NCBI GenBank assembly: GCA_963981015.1
Contig: CAXCCG010000004.1
Coordinates: 3,288 to 67,287, forward strand
DNA length: 64,000 bases
DNA from: Thiopontia sp013349825
Lineage (GTDB): Bacteria > Pseudomonadota > Gammaproteobacteria > GCF-002020875
Direction: 5' to 3'
A program made the translations under genes and the position numbers. The first letter of the stretch is position 1. Each line of letters opens with the position of its first letter. The notes beneath the pieces are model-generated. The model was not told where the DNA came from and did not search any database. It saw only the letters and a list, made by a program, of their open reading frames with translations. This document shows positions 42,957-51,777 of the stretch, in pieces.

Positions 42957-44162
42957 ATGAGAGTTGTATCCGGGATGATTCGGCTAAGAACGCCGCTTGA
43001 TATCGATATCTACAGTGCTGAAGGAAAGCTCTTGCTTACCAAAGGTGTCATTATTCGTGACCTCTACAAGCTTGAGCAAATTTTCAATAGCAAGTGTTAC
43101 ACGACCCCTTTTGGTGAAAATCAGCCTCGTTTCGACGATAGCAGCCTTGAGCAACGCTTTGCCACTCAATATATTGAAAACCTGATCGTTCGCCTTGAGA
43201 TTGCCTACTCAAATCTGGTCAAGGATGGTTACAATTTGGTACGTGATATTGCCGATTTGGCCGATGAAATAATTCATGAGCTGGATGCAGATCCCGATAT
43301 GTTCATTGGTCTGGTTCACCTACGTGCAGATCTCAACCATGCCATTATGCGCACCATCCAGAATACTATATTTGCAATATTGACCGCCAGACGGCTGGAG
43401 TGGGGGACAACACGGGTCAAGTCACTGGCTTGTGCCGGCCTGACACAGAATTTGGGTCTCTATCCTTTGCAGATTGATTTGGTGAAATTACAAAATCATG
43501 AGTTGAGCAGTTTTCACCGCCAACAGATCAGACTCCATACCAAGCAGAGTTCCAAAATGTTGATCTCTATGGGAGTTCGGGACCGTTGCTGGATTAATGC
43601 GGTCACTTTCCACCATGAACGTTTGGACGGTTCGGGTTATCCTATGGCAATGACCGCCAAGGATATTCCGTCAGAGGCACGACTCATGGCGATTGTGGAC
43701 CGTTATGGTTCGATGATTACACCACGAACCTACCGGGATGCAGGCAACCCCACAGAGGTTATGCGCAAACTTCTGGTCTCCAAGGGCAAGCAGTATGATA
43801 AGCAGTTGAGCCAGGCACTGATTGCGGAACTGGGCATCTACCCGCCAGGCACAACAGTTGAATTAGCATCCGGTGAAATTGCAATTGTTACAAAGCGCAG
43901 TAATGATCGGTTAAAGCCAGTCGTTGCGGCGATTTGGGATAAAAATGATGAGTGCCATGTGCACCCTGTAGAGCGAGATACTTCTGATCCTGCTTATAAA
44001 ATACTCTCTATTAAGCGTCATAAAAGGACGCAAAAATTGAATGCAGATCTGTTCTGGGGGGATAGTGCCAATGATCTGGAGAATCAGCCTCTGTTCCGTA
44101 TTGATGAAAGGCCTCAAATTTCAATGGAGGATGAGCATGACTCTGAGGTGACGCTCTTTTAG
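42957..44162 (+). CDS. HD-GYP-like protein with degenerate HD motif
   Basis: 401 residues. The GYP half is intact (AVTFHHERLDGSGYP, then ARLMAIVDRYGSMITPRTYR), but the HD position reads CAGLTQNLGLYP in place of the usual LLHDIG, so metal binding and c-di-GMP hydrolysis are doubtful. It may instead bind c-di-GMP or a partner. No receiver domain is fused. Start at ATG 42957, 55 codons of an unknown N-terminal region precede a helical part. Confidence 0.8.
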   Translation: MRVVSGMIRLRTPLDIDIYSAEGKLLLTKGVIIRDLYKLEQIFNSKCYTTPFGENQPRFDDSSLEQRFATQYIENLIVRLEIAYSNLVKDGYNLVRDIADLADEIIHELDADPDMFIGLVHLRADLNHAIMRTIQNTIFAILTARRLEWGTTRVKSLACAGLTQNLGLYPLQIDLVKLQNHELSSFHRQQIRLHTKQSSKMLISMGVRDRCWINAVTFHHERLDGSGYPMAMTAKDIPSEARLMAIVDRYGSMITPRTYRDAGNPTEVMRKLLVSKGKQYDKQLSQALIAELGIYPPGTTVELASGEIAIVTKRSNDRLKPVVAAIWDKNDECHVHPVERDTSDPAYKILSIKRHKRTQKLNADLFWGDSANDLENQPLFRIDERPQISMEDEHDSEVTLF

Positions 44163-44296
44163 CTTCTTTTCATTGATATGGGACAAGCTCTTGGTACTCG
44201 AACACCGTTGTTGTTGAGAGGGTCCTTAATAATGACTTGTAGAATGCGTTGGTTAGATCAATAATGGAATTACATATTTATTAAAGGGGAAAAGTC

Positions 44297-45130
44297 ATGT
44301 TGAAACAGCACGGGGCTATTGTTCTTATATTCTTGCTGAGCGCTATAACTCCTGCACAGGCGGAAGAGTCAATTCTGACCTTTGGCGTTGTACCGCAACA
44401 GGCAGCGAAGAAATTGGCCAAGAAGTGGGGGCCAATTCTGCAGTACGTCAACGCGAAGACAGGGCTGAATATCCGTTTTCGTACAGCGCCCAATATTCCT
44501 GAGTTTGAGAAGCGGCTTAGTCAGGGGGAGTATGATCTGGCCTATATGAACCCGTATCACTATACAGTGTTCGGTGAGCATCCAGGCTATCAGGCATTTT
44601 CCAAGCAGAAGAATAAACGCATTAAGGGGATTATGGTTGCACGGAAAGATACTGAAGCGAAGTCACTCAAAGATTTTTCAGGCAATGCATTGGCTTTTCC
44701 AGCACCGGCAGCCTTCGCGGCCAGTATTTTGACCCGTTCTCATCTTAAGGAGAGTGAGATTGAGTTTACGCCGAAGTATGTAAAATCACATGACTCGGTC
44801 TATCGTTCTGTTGCCAAGGGGATTTTTCCGTCAGGTGGTGGTGTGGTACGTACCTTTAATAATACCGATCCGGCAATACGTGAGCAGTTGAAAATATTCT
44901 GGACCTCAAAGACCTATACACCTCACGCCTTTGCAGCGCACCCATCCATGAACAGATCCACAGTAGCCAAGGTTCAGCAGGCGCTGGTTGGGATGAATCA
45001 GGACCCAGAAGCCGCGGCTCTGTTGAAGTCGATTAACTTCAAAGGTTTTGAGAAAGCAACCCATCAGGATTGGGATGATGTTCGTGCACTGAAAATTGAT
45101 CTGTTGGAAGATCTTAAAACCGCACAGTAA
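44297..45130 (+). CDS. PhnD-like phosphonate/phosphite-type periplasmic binding protein
   Basis: 277 residues with signal peptide (AIVLIFLLSAITPAQA) and the PhnD family core (LTFGVVPQQAAKKLAKKWGPILQYVNAKTGLNIRF, YDLAYMNPYHYTV, FPAPAAFAASILTR). No ABC permease or ATPase is near. A sensor kinase follows 86 bases downstream, so the protein may pass its ligand signal to that kinase rather than to a transporter. Ligand unknown. Confidence 0.82.
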   Translation: MLKQHGAIVLIFLLSAITPAQAEESILTFGVVPQQAAKKLAKKWGPILQYVNAKTGLNIRFRTAPNIPEFEKRLSQGEYDLAYMNPYHYTVFGEHPGYQAFSKQKNKRIKGIMVARKDTEAKSLKDFSGNALAFPAPAAFAASILTRSHLKESEIEFTPKYVKSHDSVYRSVAKGIFPSGGGVVRTFNNTDPAIREQLKIFWTSKTYTPHAFAAHPSMNRSTVAKVQQALVGMNQDPEAAALLKSINFKGFEKATHQDWDDVRALKIDLLEDLKTAQ

Positions 45131-45216
45131 TCCGTGTTTGATTCATGGTGCTTGTGTACCGGGATGATGGCGGTGTACTGTAGCGCTTGGGTCAATCAAG
45201 TTAGTTGGAGCATTAG

Positions 45217-47106
45217 TTGTCTTTCCGCCTGAAAACCATTCTGGGTGTAGCTCTCATTGAGATCACCCTGTTGCTCTTCCTGGTCTGGAGCAGTATGGAT
45301 CAGATGCGCCGTTCGAGTGAGCTACAGCTGATACAGCAGGCAGAAACGACCTCGTCACTGTTCTCTTCCATGGTCAAGGATTCGGTGCTCTCCTATGATT
45401 TAGCCACAGTAGAGACCTTTGTCTCTGAATTGATGAGCAACCCCGGATTGGTCTATGTTCGGGTCTATGACCAGCAGCAGCTACTTGCGGTGGGGGGACG
45501 TGATGTAGCCTCAACACAACCTTTTCATCCAGACCAGAGTCTGGAGACGGTTACTGATACGGTATTTGATATCAGTGCGCCAATTCGAGAGTCAGGTATT
45601 CTCTACGGTCGAGTTGAGTTGGGGATCTCTACTCAACAGGTAGAGGAGCGTCTGGATAATGCAACCTGGCGCTCGTCACTGCTGGCATCGACAGAGATTC
45701 TGATTTCTGCACTCTTCTCATTTATTCTGGGGAGCTGGCTGGTTAAACAGTTAGAGGTATTGCGGCGTGCCTCCAGTGAAATCTCTTCAGGTAAGCTGGG
45801 ACACCAGATTCCTGTTAAAGGAAATGACGAGATTGCCGAAACCATCCGTTATTTTAATCAGATGTCGGTTGACCTGGAGGAGTCTATACTGCACCTGAAT
45901 CTGTTGAACACTTCTCTGGAAGAGCAGGTTGCTGAGCGTACCCTGACCCTCTCTCAGACTAACCAGCAGCTCTCTTCTATTATGGAGAATATGGCGGATA
46001 CGCTATTTGTTTTAAATCAAGAGCAGCAGATTATTATCCATAACCCTGCTGCAGAGAGACTCTTCTCCTGTGGGAATGACCACTTTCATCAGCTTCAATT
46101 CAAAGAGCTGTTTCCTGAGCATCGTTACCCTAAAATTGAAGAGATGATGATGTGTGAGGAGGTCTGTACAGAAAATTTTGTGCTCTCCAGTGATGAAGAG
46201 AGCCAGATATTATCAGTGACCCTTTCACCACTTCCGGCAGATATGGGGATGGGTCAGAAGTTGGTGCTAATTCGGGATATTACGGAACAGCAAAAACTGG
46301 AAGAGAAGGAGCAGATGATCGCCTTTCAGTCTGGTGTTACGGATATGTCATCCAGCATCATGCACAATATTGGCAATATCATCACTGGCTTGCAAGGCCA
46401 CCTGTTGAAAGTTCAGATGGGTAGCAAGCACTTGAATAAAGCAGGAGAGGTGATTAAGCATCGTCTGGATCAGTCTGATGATGTGGAGACATTGAAGGGG
46501 CTTGTACGTCTGATTGATGAGTTGATTGCACATACCAACAGTAAATTTTTTACCCAGTCAACCGAGGGGTTGAGCAATGGTTTGCGTGATATCGGTGCAG
46601 TGATCCATCTGCAAAACAGCCACTCCAAACCTAATTTTCGGCAGACTGAATTTCATCCAAGCTTCTTTTTTGATGATGTCATTGCGATGCTGGACAAGAA
46701 GATCAAACAGTATGGGATAGAGGTTTTTGTAGAGATTGAGCCGGGGGTTGAGTCATTAAAACTGCCTAGGAATCAGCTCTTTCAGGTGATCCTCCGGGTG
46801 ATGAATAATGGCATTGCGGCGATTGAAAAAAGCGGCAATGAGATGGGTGAAATAGAGGTTCGCTTAATGCGAGAGAGTCGTAACGGCAAATCCGGCGTAC
46901 GGATTACCGTGTTGGATAACGGGATTGGTATAGAGCGAGAACGTTTGACCAAAATTTTTGCATTTGCTCACACTTCTCAAGGGGGGGGTGGGGGCTTTGG
47001 GTTGCATGAGAGCAGTAACTTTATCAAGGCATTTGGTGGGACGATTGAGTTACATAGCGAAGGGGTTGGTACGGGTGCAATGGTTGAGATCTGGATGCCT
47101 TCGTAG
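45217..47106 (+). CDS. Membrane histidine kinase with HAMP and PAS domains
   Basis: 629 residues: helix 1 (TILGVALIEITLLLFLVWSS), periplasmic sensor domain, helix 2 near 155-175, HAMP (EISSGKLGHQIPVKGNDEIAET), coiled coil, PAS (IMENMADTLFVLNQEQQIIIHNPAAERLF), phosphoacceptor region with H383 in SSIMHNIGNIITG, and HATPase (LDNGIGI, GGGGFGLH). TTG start at 45217. Its MHNIGN motif resembles the H-NOX kinase at 59950. No receiver gene is adjacent. An 8-G tract (46981-46988) sits in the G2 box. Confidence 0.85.
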   Translation: MSFRLKTILGVALIEITLLLFLVWSSMDQMRRSSELQLIQQAETTSSLFSSMVKDSVLSYDLATVETFVSELMSNPGLVYVRVYDQQQLLAVGGRDVASTQPFHPDQSLETVTDTVFDISAPIRESGILYGRVELGISTQQVEERLDNATWRSSLLASTEILISALFSFILGSWLVKQLEVLRRASSEISSGKLGHQIPVKGNDEIAETIRYFNQMSVDLEESILHLNLLNTSLEEQVAERTLTLSQTNQQLSSIMENMADTLFVLNQEQQIIIHNPAAERLFSCGNDHFHQLQFKELFPEHRYPKIEEMMMCEEVCTENFVLSSDEESQILSVTLSPLPADMGMGQKLVLIRDITEQQKLEEKEQMIAFQSGVTDMSSSIMHNIGNIITGLQGHLLKVQMGSKHLNKAGEVIKHRLDQSDDVETLKGLVRLIDELIAHTNSKFFTQSTEGLSNGLRDIGAVIHLQNSHSKPNFRQTEFHPSFFFDDVIAMLDKKIKQYGIEVFVEIEPGVESLKLPRNQLFQVILRVMNNGIAAIEKSGNEMGEIEVRLMRESRNGKSGVRITVLDNGIGIERERLTKIFAFAHTSQGGGGGFGLHESSNFIKAFGGTIELHSEGVGTGAMVEIWMPS

Positions 47107-47144
47107 TGGGAGGTGCGTAAGAGTTTCCCTAAGGAGCTCATTAA

Positions 47145-47179
47145 AAAGGCCGCTGCGTATCTGATACGCAGCGGCCTTT
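47145..47179 (-). terminator. Intrinsic terminator after adk
   Basis: A 17-bp perfect inverted repeat (47145-47161 with 47163-47179; arms GGCCGCTGCGTATC) with, on the reverse strand, a following TTTTTAA. It lies 22 bases past the adk stop and also blocks readthrough from the convergent kinase gene. Confidence 0.8.
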
Positions 47180-47200
47180 CCAGAGTGCAACGGTTTTACA

Positions 47201-47848
47201 CTAACCGCCTAAACCATCAAAAATCTGGTTCTTGATCTCATCAACACCACCGACGCCATTCACTTTAACGTATTTACAATCACCGGCATCTGACTCCTTG
47301 GTGTAGAAGTCGACGAGTGGCTCAGTTTGGTCGTGATAGATCTTGAGACGAGCCATCACAGTATCTTCCTGGTCATCATCGCGCTGGATCAGATCCTCGC
47401 CAGTCTCATTATCCTTACCCTCAACCTTGGGTGGGTTGAAGACGATGTGGTAGGTGCGACCAGATGCAAGGTGTACACGACGACCTGACATACGCTTGAT
47501 GATCTCCTCATCAGGGACATCAATCTCAACTACGGCATCAATAGGTACACCGGCCTCTTTCAGGGCATCTGCCTGAGGAATGGTGCGTGGAAAACCATCA
47601 AACAGGTAACCATTTGCACAGTCATCTTCAGTAATACGCTCTTTGACCATACCCATGATGATGTCGTCAGAGACCAGGCCACCCTCATCCATAATCTTCT
47701 TTGCAGCTACACCCAGCTCGGAACCAGACTTAACGTGGGCACGAAGCATGTCACCCGTAGAGATCTGAGGGATGTTGAATTTATCTTTAATGTAGTTTGC
47801 CTGTGTGCCTTTACCGGCACCTGGACCACCTAGAAGAATAATACGCAT
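47201..47848 (-). CDS. adk: Adenylate kinase
   Basis: 215 residues: P-loop GGPGAGKGTQ at the N-terminus, NMP-binding STGDMLRAHV, FDGFPRT and the long LID domain (GRRVHLASGRTYH...RDDDQEDTV). It equilibrates ATP, ADP and AMP. ATG at 47848 is chosen because AAGGAG precedes it by nine bases; seven in-frame codons upstream are not needed. Isolated gene with its own terminator. Confidence 0.96.
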   Translation of the reverse strand: MRIILLGGPGAGKGTQANYIKDKFNIPQISTGDMLRAHVKSGSELGVAAKKIMDEGGLVSDDIIMGMVKERITEDDCANGYLFDGFPRTIPQADALKEAGVPIDAVVEIDVPDEEIIKRMSGRRVHLASGRTYHIVFNPPKVEGKDNETGEDLIQRDDDQEDTVMARLKIYHDQTEPLVDFYTKESDAGDCKYVKVNGVGGVDEIKNQIFDGLGG

Positions 47849-48032
47849 ATTGCTTGACTCCTTAATCAATTTTTTGGGACCGCTTCAGTGGCTGTTGAGA
47901 GCACAAGATGAAACGGTTCAATGTACAAAACAGGTTCTCACATTTTTTCTGCAAGAAGTAGGGGCATTATTGATTTGAAAGAGGAGTGATACCAGTTCAG
48001 GTTTTCAATGGGCTGATAAGGTGGAGTGACGG

Positions 48033-48914
48033 TTAGCCTAGCAGATGGTCGATCATCTGTTCTGCCTGGCGCCCATAGCTGCCACCAAACAGGTTGAAGT
48101 GGTTGAGGGTATGGTAGAGATTATAGAGCTTTTTGCGTTGTGCATAGCCCTCTTGCAAGGGGTAAGATTCGTTGTAGGCGGCATAGAAGCGTTGAGAGAA
48201 TCCACCAAATAGTTCGGTCATCGCCAGATCGGTCTCCCGATCACCATAATAGAGCGCAGGATCATAGAGCAGTGGTTCACCCTGTTGAGTGGTAGACCAA
48301 TTGCCGCCCCACAGGTCTCCGTGCAGTAATGCGGCTGCAGGCGTGTGTCCTTCTAATCGTTGTGGAAGTTGATCGAGTAGTTTTTCCCCCTTTTGGCAGA
48401 GTGATTTCGGGGCACCACGTTCAGCGGCCCAATGGAGTTGAGGGGCTATGCGATGTCGTTGCCAGAACAGGTGCCAGTGGTTTTCCAGAGCGTTGAGCTG
48501 TGGTGTGGAGCCGATGGTATTGTCGCGGTGCCAGCCAAACTGTTGTTGAGTGGTGCGGTGCATAGCAGCCAACTGGTGTCCCAATAAAGCTTCTGATGCG
48601 GTATTTGCATTCTTTAGTTCGATATATTCCAATACCAGAAAGGCGCTCTTGTCAGCGCTTCCACTGAGTATTGGGTGGGGTACACGAATGGACTTGGAGT
48701 GTTCCATCTCATACAGTGCAGCGGCCTCTGCCTCAAACATCGAGAGCCGCTGTGCCTGGTTGATTTTGATAAAAAAGCGCCCATTACCTGTCGTGTTCAG
48801 CAAAAAGCTCTGGTTTATGTCGCCGCCATAAAGTGGCTGGTGACTCTGGTATTCGGTTTTTGAGTGTGCCTGTTGCGCCAGCTGTCGAGTAATGGCCTGT
48901 AGCGTGGCACGCAT
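48033..48914 (-). CDS. Fructosamine/ketosamine-3-kinase family protein
   Basis: 293 residues of the aminoglycoside-phosphotransferase fold: catalytic LLHGDLWGGNW and DPALYYGDRETDLAMTELFGGF, as in bacterial fructosamine kinases. It likely phosphorylates protein-bound ketosamines to allow repair of glycation. It is two bases from the dGTPase-like gene upstream on the same strand. Confidence 0.85.
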   Translation of the reverse strand: MRATLQAITRQLAQQAHSKTEYQSHQPLYGGDINQSFLLNTTGNGRFFIKINQAQRLSMFEAEAAALYEMEHSKSIRVPHPILSGSADKSAFLVLEYIELKNANTASEALLGHQLAAMHRTTQQQFGWHRDNTIGSTPQLNALENHWHLFWQRHRIAPQLHWAAERGAPKSLCQKGEKLLDQLPQRLEGHTPAAALLHGDLWGGNWSTTQQGEPLLYDPALYYGDRETDLAMTELFGGFSQRFYAAYNESYPLQEGYAQRKKLYNLYHTLNHFNLFGGSYGRQAEQMIDHLLG

Positions 48915-48916
48915 GG

Positions 48917-50068
48917 TTATACGGTGGGTACGGGAGGGCTGAAGAGTTTTTGATGTTCAGAGAGTGCGTAGCGATCTGTCATCCCGGCAATATAGTCAGT
49001 GATTACTCTTGCCTGATCTGTAGTTGGCAGTTTTAGTGTCAATTCGTACTGTTCATCCGGGAGCAGTCGTGGCTCCCCTAAAAAGGCCTCAAACAGCTCG
49101 CTGAGGATGCGCTCAGCCTTGAGAGTCATGCGCATTACCCGATAGTGACGGTAGAGTTTCTCTCTCAAAAAATGTTTCAGCTCATGGTTAAGTCGAGCCT
49201 GTTCTTCACTGAAGCAAATCAGTGGGCCGTTGTGTTGGCGTACCGTTTCGATATTTTCTGGCATGGCCTCAGCCAGATTTTTTTCACTGGTTTCGACAAT
49301 ATCGATCACCAGACGATTGATCATGCGGCGCACCACTTCATGGATGGTACGGCGTTGATTCAGTTTGGGATAGCTGCTGACAACCGTCTCATACTGTTCA
49401 CGGAACAGATAGATTTCGCACAGCTGCTCTATGGTGATTAGGCCTGCACGGAGTCCATCATCCACATCGTGATTGTTGTAGGCGATCTGGTCTGCAAGAT
49501 TGACCAGTTGCGCTTCAAGACTGGGCTGGGTCATGTTGAGAAAGCGCTCTCCAACCATTCCAACCTGTCGGGCATTGCTTTTGCTGCAGTGTTTCAGAAT
49601 GCCTTCACGAGATTCAAAGGTGAGGTTGAGGCCTGCAAACTGTGCATACTTCTCTTCCAGATGGTCAACCACGCGCAGAGACTGGAAATTATGTTCGAAG
49701 CCACCATAGGGGGTCATGCAGCGGTTGAGTGCATCCTGACCGGCATGTCCAAACGGGGTGTGTCCCAGGTCATGAGCCAGAGCAATCGCTTCAGTCAAGT
49801 CTTCATTCAGTCGCAAGGTACGGGCAATGGAGCGCCCAATCTGTGCCACCTCAACGCTGTGGGTGAGGCGGGTGCGGTAGAGATCACCTTCATGGTTTAC
49901 GAAGACTTGTGTCTTATATTCAAGTCTGCGGAAGGCAGTGGAGTGGACGATGCGGTCGCGGTCGCGCTGGAAAGCACTCCGGTAGCGCGGTGAACTCTCC
50001 GGGTGGATGCGCCCACGGGTCGAGCTGTCGTGGGCGGCATAGGGGGCGAGATTGCAGGGATCAGCCAT
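48917..50068 (-). CDS. Deoxyguanosinetriphosphate triphosphohydrolase-like protein
   Basis: 383 residues, HD-domain: RLEYKTQVF, RLTHSVEVAQIGRSIAR and ALAHDLGHTPFGHAGQDAL, then NHDVDDGLRAG. It matches the shorter bacterial dGTPase-like group rather than E. coli Dgt. Predicted to cleave dNTP to nucleoside and triphosphate. In an aroK-aroB downstream cluster. Confidence 0.9.
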   Translation of the reverse strand: MADPCNLAPYAAHDSSTRGRIHPESSPRYRSAFQRDRDRIVHSTAFRRLEYKTQVFVNHEGDLYRTRLTHSVEVAQIGRSIARTLRLNEDLTEAIALAHDLGHTPFGHAGQDALNRCMTPYGGFEHNFQSLRVVDHLEEKYAQFAGLNLTFESREGILKHCSKSNARQVGMVGERFLNMTQPSLEAQLVNLADQIAYNNHDVDDGLRAGLITIEQLCEIYLFREQYETVVSSYPKLNQRRTIHEVVRRMINRLVIDIVETSEKNLAEAMPENIETVRQHNGPLICFSEEQARLNHELKHFLREKLYRHYRVMRMTLKAERILSELFEAFLGEPRLLPDEQYELTLKLPTTDQARVITDYIAGMTDRYALSEHQKLFSPPVPTV

Positions 50069-50101
50069 AAGCGACCTGTTTTCTGGCGATGGCGGTGCTG
50101 G

Positions 50102-51178
50102 TTAGCGGCACCGCTGTAGTGTTTCCTGTAGTTTTTCAGCAGAGAACTGATCGGTGATGATGGCCCTGCCGATTGCCTGTTGCAATACCAGACGAATCTG
50201 TCCCGCCTCAGCCTTTTTGTCTACGGCCATGATATTGAGATAGCGTTCAGGCGTAAGATCAGCGGGACCCACAGTGGGTAGTTTGGCCTGTTTCAGGAGT
50301 TGCTGAAGCCGATGGATCTCCTCTTCTCCAATCCATCCCTGGCGCATCGACAGGTCGGCTGCCATCACCATCCCGGCTGCTACCGCCTCTCCGTGTAGCC
50401 ATGCACCATATCCCATCCCCGCCTCAATCGCATGACCAAATGTATGGCCTGAGTTGAGTAGTGCCCGTTGTCCAGTTTCCAGTTCATCTGCAGCGACCAC
50501 CTCCGCCTTGTTCTCACAAGAGCGAAGTACTGCGTAGGCGAGAGCCTTTGGATCACGCGACATGAGCATGACCATATTTTCTTCTAACCACTGGAAGAAT
50601 TCACTATCACGAATCACCCCGTATTTGACCACCTCGGCAATTCCGGCACTCAATTGGCGATCATCTAGGGTGTTGAGGGTGTTGGTATCGGCAATCACAC
50701 ATCGGGGCTGATGAAAGGCACCAATCATGTTTTTCCCCAGAGGGTGGTTCACGCCGGTTTTACCCCCGACGGAGGAGTCGACCTGTGCCAACAGGGTGGT
50801 GGGGATCTGGATAAAGTTGACCCCTCTCTGGTAACTCGCTGCGGCATAACCGGTAATATCGCCTACGACACCACCGCCGAGTGCAACCAGCGTACACTTG
50901 CGGTCAAAGCGGGCTTTGAGCAGGGCATCAAATATTGTATTCCAGACCTCAAGATTTTTGTACTCCTCTCCATCCGGCAGGATTACATGTTCAACCTGAT
51001 AGTTGGCAAAGGCCTTTTCGGCCTGCTCAAGATAGAGCGGGGCTACCGTCTCATTAGAGACTATCATCACTTGGCTGCCATGAATGTGCGGGGTAATCCA
51101 CTCAGGGTTGCCGAGTAGATCAGAGCCTATATGGATGGGGTAACTACGGTCCCCCAATTCAACGCGGAGTGTCTGCAT
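50102..51178 (-). CDS. aroB: 3-dehydroquinate synthase
   Basis: 358 residues with NAD-binding LGGGVVGDITGYAAA, metal-site lysines and histidines (GKTGVNHPLGKNMIGAFHQP, LNSGHTFGHAIE, LHGEAV). Second step of the shikimate pathway. ATG at 51178 is used; TTG at 51184 is in frame. It starts a few bases after aroK. Confidence 0.94.
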   Translation of the reverse strand: MQTLRVELGDRSYPIHIGSDLLGNPEWITPHIHGSQVMIVSNETVAPLYLEQAEKAFANYQVEHVILPDGEEYKNLEVWNTIFDALLKARFDRKCTLVALGGGVVGDITGYAAASYQRGVNFIQIPTTLLAQVDSSVGGKTGVNHPLGKNMIGAFHQPRCVIADTNTLNTLDDRQLSAGIAEVVKYGVIRDSEFFQWLEENMVMLMSRDPKALAYAVLRSCENKAEVVAADELETGQRALLNSGHTFGHAIEAGMGYGAWLHGEAVAAGMVMAADLSMRQGWIGEEEIHRLQQLLKQAKLPTVGPADLTPERYLNIMAVDKKAEAGQIRLVLQQAIGRAIITDQFSAEKLQETLQRCR

Positions 51179-51184
51179 ATTCAA

Positions 51185-51706
51185 TTAAAGCTGTTCAATT
51201 TTGTGAATAAGTTCAGGGATTGCCTGTTGTACGGAGCGCTCATCAGTGCCCGTTACCAGATCAGCAACCTCTCGATAGAGTACATCACGCTCATCAAACA
51301 GTGACTGCAGGCGTGCCCTAGGGTCATCAGTCTGCAGCAATGGACGGTTCCGATCCATACGGGTGCGCCGATGGAGTTGATCTACTGAGGCATTGAGGTA
51401 GATGACAAGTCCACGGGCAGAGAGGAAGCTACGGTTTTCAGGTCGGAGAATAGCACCCCCACCGGTGGCTAGAACAATGCCACGTTGTTGGGTTAGCTCA
51501 TCGATGACAGCCGTTTCACGGGTACGAAACCCCTCCTCCCCCTCAATATCAAAAATAGTGGGAATCGAAACACCGGTACGGCGCTCGATTTCATGGTCAC
51601 TATCGATGAATTTTTTTCCCATTGATTCGGCAAGTCGTTTGCCAATCGTCGATTTCCCGGCTCCCATAAGCCCGACAAGGAAGATATTTTGTGCGGATGC
51701 AACCAT
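51185..51706 (-). CDS. aroK: Shikimate kinase
   Basis: 173 residues: Walker A GLMGAGKSTIG, shikimate-binding DSD (FIDSDHEIE) and GGGA, lid R in RTRMDRNRPLL. Phosphorylates shikimate. Forms the conserved pilQ-aroK-aroB order. Confidence 0.95.
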   Translation of the reverse strand: MVASAQNIFLVGLMGAGKSTIGKRLAESMGKKFIDSDHEIERRTGVSIPTIFDIEGEEGFRTRETAVIDELTQQRGIVLATGGGAILRPENRSFLSARGLVIYLNASVDQLHRRTRMDRNRPLLQTDDPRARLQSLFDERDVLYREVADLVTGTDERSVQQAIPELIHKIEQL

Positions 51707-51777
51707 CGTTACCCTGCTCCTCTCTCTCTGTTGTTACTGTTTCGATGATTCAATATTTTGGTCTCTGTAATAGTCTA

